Shown: positions 56,683-64,000 of the stretch, one piece after another
Layout of the letters: every line of letters starts with the position of its first letter
Numbering within the stretch: the first letter of the stretch is position 1
NCBI GenBank assembly: GCA_016617855.1
Contig: JAECUM010006660.1
Location: 24,768-88,767 of the forward strand
DNA: 64,000 nucleotides
Reading direction: 5' to 3'
Origin: Megalonaias nervosa
Lineage: Eukaryota; Mollusca; Bivalvia; Unionida; Unionidae
Made by a program: the position numbers and the translations under genes
Notes under the pieces: model-generated
Seen by the model: only the letters and a program-made list of their open reading frames with translations
Told to the model about the DNA's origin: nothing
Database searches by the model: none

Positions 56683-57054
56683 AGTTATATGTTCCGCCCC
56701 GCCAGGCGATGTTTGTGTTTTTTGTATGAACGGTACGCGCGTACGTTTGTATGTGTGTGTGTGTGTGTGTTTGTGTGTATATGTGTTTGTTTTCTTCCTT
56801 AGCAAAAAACTTATCCCTTAACAAAAAAGTGTTTGTGTGTGTTTGTATGTGTTTGTGTGCGTTTGCGTAGGTTTGTATGTTTGTGTGGATGTGTGTTTGT
56901 TTTCTTCCCTTAGGAAAAAAACTTATCCCTTAACAAAAAAGTGTTTGTATGTGTGTGTGTTTGTGTTTGTATGTGTGTTTGTTTTCTTCCCTTAACAAAA
57001 AGCTTATCTCTTAACAAAAAAGTGTGTATGAACGTGTTTTTGTATGCATGCGTT

Positions 57055-57085
<31 letters not shown>

Positions 57086-57410
57086 ATTTTGTTTGTGTGT
57101 GTATTTTGTTTGTGTGCGCGCGTACGATTGTATGAGTTTTTTTTTTTTTTGTCCCTTAACAAAAATCCCTTGTCCCTGCTCAATGTGTTTATTTTGTGTG
57201 AATGTGGAGTAGTGTGGCTATAACTACTAACTCTTTTGTTGAGGTGATTATAGGTAATGGTGTGTTTTGTAGATAACAAATTTCCTTCTCCACAATGTAT
57301 TGATTGTAAATAACGTGAATTTTGTTAGTATGAGTGTGTTGTTTTGTATAAAAATTTATTTTAGATCAGCACTCTCATCACTATGGATTGGTTGGTAGGT
57401 GATTCCATGT
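56683..57410. repeat. GT-rich spacer repeats flanked by CCCGCCCCGCC motifs
   Basis: About four units with TTTGTTTTCTTCCCTTA, AACAAAAAAGTGTTTG and GT runs (56,740-57,180), then 57,190-57,410, which matches 560-830 of the window. TTATATGTTCCGCCCCGCCA (56,685) and TTATATGTCCCGCCCCGCCA (57,420) bracket it. Confidence 0.75.
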
Positions 57411-57733
57411 TTATAAAGTTATATGTCCCGCCCCGCCAGGAGTTATAGATTTTTTTTCCCCGCTGTCACTGTTTGGCCCAATTGAGGTCAGCCACTTGCA
57501 ACATTGTTGCCAATGTCCAGTACCGTGACATGTTTGTATGCTTGCTCGTACGTTTGTTGATTTGTTTTGTGTTATGTTTGTGTTTTTGTTTCTTTGTCTA
57601 TATCTATGTCTATCCAGTCCCGCCCAGCCAAGCGTTATATCCAGTTATACGTCCCGTCCCGCCAAGCGTTATTATTCGTATAGTTTCACCGCTGAACTAG
57701 CTGAACTTACCAGTTTGGCGGGGCGGGACTTAC
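57408..57733. repeat. Polinton terminal-type repeat, right copy part 1
   Basis: Matches 41,900-42,120 in the same orientation (CATGTTTGTATGCTTGCTCG, GTTATACGTCCCGTCCCGCC) and is cut at 57,733. Confidence 0.7.
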
Positions 57734-58925
57734 AAGTTACTGCATTTGTATGGGAAAATATGAACGAGTTTTTCGGATGATATACTGCACGACCTTGGGA
57801 GTGCAGTATATCCATCCGACAAAACGAGTTCATATTTCTCATACAAATGCAGTGACCTTTTTATTATATGCTCATTTTCTTGTTCTTCCTAAGGCTTAAT
57901 TATATAAGCAAAAATACATTTCAAGAAACGAAGTAACTGAATTTATGCTGTATTCCAAACTAAATACACAAACGCAGACTCATCAGTACACAAGAACATC
58001 ATTATTAATGCGCTGATAACTCCGCCCAGATAAATTTGAACTTAGTCGCGCGCTTGACAACACTTTGGAAAGAAAATAGCGTTTGGGTATACTTAAAATT
58101 GAAATTTAGAATTATGTTGTGAATGAATGCGCCATGCAAGAACTACTCCATTTGGTCTGGAATGAATAGATTTGGGTATTTATGTCGATTCTACGAAATT
58201 TAATGATTATGGACTGGATTTATCTGTGCCAATTCTACATGAAGTACATCGGATTTCAGCAGCAGAGGAGCGTGTTGACATCTGCAAGTGTGTTTCTTTT
58301 CTGTCATTCAATGTTGGAGATCATAATGTGCGAAAAATACGAATTCTTTCAATTGTAATTATCAAAAAGACGCTATGGAATATAATGTTCATTTCATTTT
58401 GAGTGCAGTAAGGAGGATGTAATTGCACTTGGAATGTAATCGAAATTACATTACAATTTCGAAATGTGTAATCAAGCTTTAGAACCCATGACCTCGTGTA
58501 ATTTGGATTTGCAGCACTAAGAAAGTACATTTTGAGGAAATTCAGAATGTAAAACTGTAAATGCCCTTCTTATTACCAGCTAAAGAAGACAGTTTATGCC
58601 TTGTCACTTGCGTGTTATTTGTAGGGACCCTAAATCGGAAACATTGTTTCAAAAAGTTAACACGGAATATGGCAAAGCAGCTGGTATGTGGCAGTCCACG
58701 AAACATCTGCTTTAGTTCATTCAGAAGCAAATTTAATCAACCAAAACGTAAAGGGTCTACTACATGAGTGTACATGATTTGTTTACAAAGTAGTTCCTAA
58801 TACACTATTGGGCACACGTGTCGTGTACGTGAGTGTAATATGAAATGCGCGTGAGTACAATATCGTAAAATACTTCACGATTCTGACAATGTAAACTTAA
58901 CGGAGACATAAATGAGTATATAATA
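57734..58925. mobile_element. 1.19-kb insertion within the terminal repeat
   Basis: Splits a repeat that is continuous at 42,100-42,150. Its left end is a long hairpin (57,735-57,854). The rest is AT-rich with short ORFs only (76 codons at 58,172; 68 at 58,561) and no recognised family. No clear target duplication was found. Confidence 0.5.
57735..57854. repeat. Near-perfect hairpin, ~53-bp arms
   Basis: GTTACTGCATTTGTATGGGA ... GATATACTGCAC, an 11-bp loop, then GTGCAGTATATCCATCCGAC ... CATACAAATGCAGTGAC. The arms pair almost fully, as in a snap-back MITE. Confidence 0.85.
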
Positions 58926-59222
58926 AATAACGTTATAGCTTTTTTTCCCGCTTTCCCTGTTTGACCCGATTGAGGTCAGCCACTTGCAACATTGTTGTCA
59001 ATGTCCAGTGCCGTGACGTCACCCCACCGTTTCCATTCCTATTGTTCCTATACAACCCCAACTTTTCCTTGTCCGTATACAGGCCCAATATTCCCATGTT
59101 AATTTCCCATTGGCCGTAATCACACCCAGGGTTTTGTCCATGTTAAATTCCCATTGTCCGCAAAGTTGCCTAGGCCCTTTTTGACTGGGATTTCCATTGT
59201 CCGTAAAGTGCCTCACTATACT
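58926..59222. repeat. Polinton terminal-type repeat, right copy part 2
   Basis: From AACGTTATAGCTTTTTTTCC to GTCCGTAAAGTGCCTCACTA it matches 42,128-42,420 in the same orientation. Confidence 0.75.
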
Positions 59223-59315
59223 ACTGAGGAGAAAGAGAATGAGAAGAAGAAGACAAAAAATGTGAAGGTGAAGATGAGAAGTTGGTGGAGGAGAAGAAGA
59301 GAAGAGAGAAATTAG
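59223..59315 (+). pseudogene. Accessory gene A tail, second remnant
   Basis: Frame KKKTKNVKVKMRSWWRRRRE, then ERN and TAG (59,313-59,315). This is the cleanest copy of the Trp-rich basic tail. Upstream of it is terminal repeat, so the N-terminal domain is gone. Confidence 0.55.
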
Positions 59316-59336
59316 AAGAAGAAGAAGAAACCCAAA

Positions 59337-59352
59337 GGCCCTTTTCAGGGCC
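59337..59352 (+). terminator. Perfect histone-type stem-loop after A tail
   Basis: AAACCCAAAGGCCCTTTTCA followed by GGGCCACTCCC, 21 nt after the stop. Flanks and stem fit the histone mRNA consensus. Confidence 0.7.
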
Positions 59353-59845
59353 ACTCCCTTGCCTCGAATAGATATATATTCTCTCTTTGCCATATTGATG
59401 TATGTGTTTGTTTGTATATGTCTCTGTCTATGTCTCTAACCCTGTCTCTAACCACATCTCTATGTCTATGTCTCTGTTTGTCCCTAGAGTAACGCGTATT
59501 CAGGTCAGCCCCTTGCCACACTGTTCCGCCCGATTGAGATCAGCCCCTTGCAACATTGTTGCCATTGTTTCCCCAGTGTCCAGTACCGTGGCGTCATCCC
59601 TGTTCAATTCCTATTGTTCCTAGACAGTCCCAATCCATTGTCGCTGTATTCAATGCCCCTTGTCCCCAGAAAGTCCCACTCATGTTCAATTTTTCCTTGT
59701 CCCTAGACAGTCCCAATCCATTGTCCCTATACATTCCTATGTTAAATTCCCCATGTTAAATTCCCATTGTCCCCAGGATACAAACACCCAAATTTAACAT
59801 AGAAGTCCCATTGTCCCTAGGGTATCCCCACTCACTACTGCTGTT
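59353..59845. repeat. Subterminal repeats, TTGTCCCTAGACAGTCCC type
   Basis: Short units CATTGTCCCTAGACAGTCCC and ATGTTAAATTCCCATTGTCC recur with variation, as in the terminal repeats. No gene. Confidence 0.65.
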
Positions 59846-62800
59846 TAATAAACTCATTAAAATCATGGCAGTCTGATACACTGCATGTAATCAAGCCGGA
59901 CTAGCGCACTCGTTCTAATCAAGGCGGTCTAATACATTCCTTGTAATCAAGGCGGTATAATATACTCGTTGTAATCATGGCGGTCTAATCAACTAGCTGT
60001 AATCAAGCCTGTCTAATAAACTCATTGAACTCATGGCGATCTAATAAACTCGAAGTAATCAAGGCAGTCTAAATACGCTCGTCGTATTCAAGCCTGACTA
60101 ACGCACTTGTTGTAATCAAGGCAGTCTAATACATTCCTTTTTATCAAGGCGGTATAATATACTCGTTGTAATCAAGACTGTCTAATACATTCCTTGTTAT
60201 CAAGACGGAATAATATGCTCGTTGCAATCAAGGCTGTCTAATACACTCGTTGTTATCTAGGCGGTCTAATACATTTTAGTAATCAAGGCGGTCTGATGCA
60301 CTCGTTGTGATCAAGGCAGTGTAAATACACTCATTGTAATCAAGGCGGTCTGATACATTCGTTGTCATCAAGGCGGTCTAATATACTCGTTGTTATCAAT
60401 GCTGTCTAATACAATGTTTGTAATCAAGGCGGTATAATTCACTTGTTCTAATCAAGGCTGTCTAAATACACTCTTTGTAATCAAGGCGGTCTAATATACT
60501 CGTTATAATCAAGGCGGTATAATAACTCGTTGTAATCAAGGAGGTCTAATATTCTCGTTGTAATCAAACCGGTCTAACACACTCGATGTAATTAAGGTGG
60601 TCTAATGCATTCCTTGTAATCAAGGTGGTCTAGTACACTCGTTGTATTTTAGCGGTCTAAATACACTCTTTGTAATCATGGCGATCTAATATACTCGTTG
60701 TAATCAAGGCGGTCTAATAAACTCGTTGCAATCAAGGCTGCCTAGTACATTCCTTGTAATCAAGGCGGTCTAATATATTCGTTGCAATCAAGGCTTTCTA
60801 GTATATTCCTTGTAATCAAGGCGGTCTAATAAACTCGTTGCAATCAAGGCTGCCTAGTACATTCCTTGTAATCAAGGCGGTCTAATATACTCGTTGCAAT
60901 CAAAGCTTTCTAGTATATTCCTTTCAATCAAGGTGGTCTAATATACTCGTTGCAATCAAGGCTGTCTAGTACATTCCTTTCAATCAAGGCGGTCTAATAT
61001 ACTCGTTGCAATCAAGGCTGTCTAGCACATTCCTTGTAATCAAGGCGGTCTAATATACTCGTTATAATCAAGGCGGTCTAATATACTCGTTATAATCAAG
61101 GCTGTCTAGTACATTCCTTGTAATCAAGGCGGTCTAATATACTCGTTGCAATCAAGGCTGTCTAGCACATTCCTTGTAATCAAGGTGGTCTAATATACTC
61201 GTTGCAATCAAGGCTGTCTAGTACATTCCTTGTAATCAAGGCGGTCTAATATACTCGTTGCAATCAAGGCGGTCTAATATACTCGTTATAATCAAGGCGG
61301 TCTAATATACTCGTTGTAATCAAGGCTGTCTAGTACATTCCTTGTAATCAAGGCGGTCTAACATACTCGTTGCAATCAAGGCTGTCTAGCATATTCCTTG
61401 TAATCAAGGCGGTCTAATATACTCGTTGCAATCAAGGCTGTCTAGTACATTCCTTGTAATCAAGGCGGTCTAATATACTCGTTGCAATCAAGGCGGTCTA
61501 ATATACTCGTTATAATCAAGGCGGTCTAATATACTCGTTGTAATCAAGGCTGTCTAGTACATTCCTTGTAATCAAGGCGGTCTAACATACTCGTTGCAAT
61601 CAAGGCTGTCTAGCACATTCCTTGTAATCAAGGTGGTCTAATATACTCGTTATAATCAAGGCGGTCTAATATACTCGTTGTAATCAAGGCTGCCTAGTAC
61701 ATTCCTTGTAATCAAGGCGGTCTAACATACTCGTTGCAATCAAGGCTGTCTAGCATATTCCTTGTAATCAAGGCGGTCTAATATACTCGTTGCAATCAAG
61801 GCTGTCTAGTACATTCCTTGTAATCAAGGCGGTCTAACATACTCGTTGCAATCAAGGCTGTCTAGAACATTCCTTGTAATCATGGCGGTCTAATCAACTA
61901 GCTGTAATCAAGCCTGTCTAATAAACTCATTGAACTCATGGCGATCTAATAAACTCGACGTAATCAAGGCAGTCTAAATACACTCGTCGTATTCAAACCT
62001 GACTAACGCACTTGTTGTAATCAAGGCGGTCTAATACATTCCTTTTTATCAAGGCGGCATAATATACTCGTTGTAATCAAGACTGTCTAATACATTCATT
62101 GTAATCAAGACCGTATAATATGCTCGTTGTAATCAAGGCTGTCTAATACACTCGTTGTTATCTAGGCGGTCTAATACATTTTTGTAATCAAGACGGTCTG
62201 ATGCACTCGTTGTGATCAAGGCAGTCTACATACGCTCGTTGTAATCAAGGCGGTCTGATACATTCGTTGTTATCATGGCGGTCTAATATACTCGTTGTTA
62301 TCAATGCTGTCTAATACAATGTTTGTAATCAAGGCGGTATAATTCACTTGTTCTAATCAAGGCTGTCTAAATACACTCTTTGTAATCAAGGCGGTCTAAT
62401 ATACTCGTTATAATCAAGGCGGTATAATAACTCGTTGTAATCAAGGAGGTCTAATATTCTCGTTGTAATCAAACCGGTCTAACACACTCGATGTAATTAA
62501 GGTGGTCTAATGCATTCCTTGTAATCAAGGTGGTCTAGTACACTCGTTGTATTTTAGCGGTCTAAATACACTCTTTGTAATCAAGGCGATCTAATATACT
62601 CGTTGTAATCAAGGCGGTCTAATAAACTCGTTGTAATCAAGGCGGTCGAATATACTCGTTACAATCAAGGCTGCCCAGTATATTCCTTGTAATCAAGGCG
62701 GTCTAATATACTCGTTGCAATCAAGGCTGCCTAGTACATTCCTTGTAATCAAGGCGGTCTAATATACTCGTTGCAATCAAGGCTGTCTAGTACATTTCTT

Positions 62801-63165
62801 GTAATCAAGGCGGTCTAATATACTCGTTATAATCAAGGCTGCCTAGTACATTCCTTGTAATCAAGGCGGTCTAATAAACTCGTTGCAATCAAGGCTGTCT
62901 AGTACATTCCTTTTAATCAAGGCGGTCTAATATAATTGTTGCAATCAAGGCTGTCTAGCACATTCCTTGTAATCAAGGCGGTCTAATATAATCGTTATAA
63001 TCAAGGCGGTCTAATATACTCGTGCAATCAAGGCTGTCTAGTACATTCCTTGTAATCAAGGCGGTCTAATATACTCGTTGTAATCAAGGCTGTCTAGTAC
63101 ATTCCTTGTAATCAAGGCGGTCTAATATAATTGTTGTAATCAAGTTGGTCTAGTCCACTCGTTGA
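59846..63165. repeat. 28-bp satellite with higher-order structure
   Basis: Roughly 118 monomers. Type 1 is ATCAAGGCGGTCTAATATAC plus TCGTTGTA; type 2 is ATCAAGGCTGTCTAGTACAT plus TCCTTGCA. They often alternate as a 56-bp dimer. A block at 59,976-60,735 is repeated at 61,881-62,640, an offset of 1,905 bp (68 monomers). No ORF or gene inside. Confidence 0.95.
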
Positions 63166-63289
63166 CGACGTGGATGAGTTCAGTGAGTCACAGACGAAAC
63201 TTTAAAACAAGCAAACAAATGTCAACAACAAACTGAGAGACACGGAGTAATTGAAAATAACATTATGATAATTGAAACAGTTATTTAGG

Positions 63290-63472
63290 AGCAGCAGAGA
63301 GGGTGAACCCTACAACTTTGTAGAGACCTTATTTTTGAAATTTAAGGGTTCCTACGAAGGCTGAAAAAAAAGATTTTGCCTTAACAGTAAAAACTTCTCT
63401 AATTGACCAGATTTTTTCTGATTTTTTCACGTGCTGGTCACTACGCGTATGTCGTTCACCCTTCCTGCTGCT
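63290..63472. repeat. 19-bp inverted repeat upstream of the last ORF
   Basis: AGCAGCAGAGAGGGTGAAC (63,290-63,308) and GTTCACCCTTCCTGCTGCT (63,454-63,472) pair at 17 of 19 positions across 145 bp. The right arm abuts the TATA box. Confidence 0.7.
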
Positions 63473-63479
63473 ATAAATT
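63472..63479 (+). promoter_or_regulatory. TATA box of the last ORF
   Basis: TATAAATT, 35 nt before the ATG at 63,507, implies a very short leader. Confidence 0.4.
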
Positions 63480-63506
63480 AAACAGCCATTATAGATATTA
63501 TCAATA

Positions 63507-64000
63507 ATGAGTATTGAAGAACCACACTCAGCTAAATTAGCTCGAGAGCGACTAGAGGCAATTAAAAAATATCTACCTGTTCGTGATTCTGTTAAGCAAC
63601 AACTACAATCGCGTCAGAAGTATCAGATGGAATTTGCAGAAGGTGCAGAACAATTATTTAAACCGATTGTCGAACCAACGAAGAAAATTGTTACAGCAAC
63701 CGAAGCAACACAACGAGCTCTTGCAACATTGCCTGCTGATATTGCTCGTATTCAAGCACCACAACCACCACCACAACCAGAACTTAAAAGACCAAGAACT
63801 AAGATAATAGATAAATTTACACCTGAAGGTATTGCTGCTATCAGGAACCCAACCCAATTATTTGATATTGCCGCGTTTGGATATTATGAAAGACAAAAAT
63901 ATGTAAAACCAGAATATATTAAATCATTAAGCTCTGCCAATTGGATCAGAGATGTATATCGCGTCGCTACTGATATTCCAGAAATCAGATCTAATGAAGA
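63507..64000 (+). CDS. Unrecognised intact ORF running off the window
   Basis: ATG (MSIEEPHSAKLARERLEA) followed by 164 open codons to the window end. The N-terminal 90 residues are charged and predicted helical (KKYLPVRDSVKQQLQSRQKY, EATQRALATLPADI). A short proline/glutamine linker and basic patch (QAPQPPPQPELKRPRTK) follow, then a more compact-looking part (FTPEGIAAIRNPTQLFDIAA, FGYYERQKYVKPEYIKSL). Codon use is balanced and no break is seen, in contrast to the decayed genes elsewhere. The start is supported by the TATA box 35 nt upstream. I recognise no family. The promoter, inverted repeat and position beside a satellite make a virus-like or mobile-element gene plausible, but a host gene is not excluded. 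Confidence 0.55.
   Translation, partial: MSIEEPHSAKLARERLEAIKKYLPVRDSVKQQLQSRQKYQMEFAEGAEQLFKPIVEPTKKIVTATEATQRALATLPADIARIQAPQPPPQPELKRPRTKIIDKFTPEGIAAIRNPTQLFDIAAFGYYERQKYVKPEYIKSLSSANWIRDVYRVATDIPEIRSNE

Noticed and set aside
59846..63165. Regular 28-bp repeats resembling a CRISPR array
   Set aside because: There are no unique spacers; monomers are directly adjacent, and the genome is eukaryotic. It is a satellite.

Overview
The window is animal nuclear DNA, most likely from a marine mollusc or close relative. It is AT-rich, full of micro- and minisatellites and tRNA-derived SINEs of a type common in molluscs. No host gene could be supported. Nearly everything recognisable is mobile or repetitive.

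Positions 1-3,040 hold one end of a Polinton-type accessory module: gene B' (5' truncated) and gene A', split by a 1.58-kb insertion with a 10-bp target duplication. Positions 3,400-38,000 are repeat-rich and gene-poor. They hold four LTR-like copies (0.92-0.98 kb, TG...CA, exact 4-bp target duplications), a 1.79-kb LTR-like element with a 5-bp duplication (9,336-11,126), SINEs, the 3' part of a non-LTR reverse transcriptase (26,449-27,400, minus) and about a dozen unrelated minisatellite arrays.

Positions 38,060-59,850 are a decayed, rearranged Polinton (Maverick, adintovirus-like). A 5' polB fragment with a divergent CCHC zinc-knuckle gene lies at 38.1-41.6 kb. It ends in a fusion to a BIR (IAP-type) fragment. 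A second, inverted and longer copy follows. Read on the minus strand from 56.3 to 42.4 kb it gives zinc knuckle (divergent), polB, packaging ATPase, two related small basic genes, integrase chromodomain, a small membrane ORF, penton-like minor capsid, a pVI-like protein, major capsid, a Cys/His protein, an adenain-type protease, and then accessory genes C, B and A. Nearly all core genes carry stops or frameshifts; the protease ORF is open. GC-rich terminal-type repeats (41.84-42.43, 57.41-57.73, 58.93-59.85 kb) border the element.

The most interesting signal is in the accessory module. Genes A, B, B' and C sit as independent units. They share an upstream box (TTCACGTCCGTGCTTGA) followed by a TATA box, and they end 20-30 nt after the stop in a 6-bp stem, 4-nt loop hairpin that looks like the metazoan replication-dependent histone mRNA 3' stem-loop. 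In B, B' and C a purine-rich U7-like element (AGAAAAGAGAGA) follows. This suggests a selfish element that borrowed histone-type, S-phase-linked mRNA 3' processing. It is an inference from sequence only.

Positions 59,846-63,165 are a 28-bp satellite with a dimeric and a 1.9-kb higher-order structure. After it, from 63,507 to the window end, is an intact but unrecognised ORF with a TATA box and a flanking inverted repeat.
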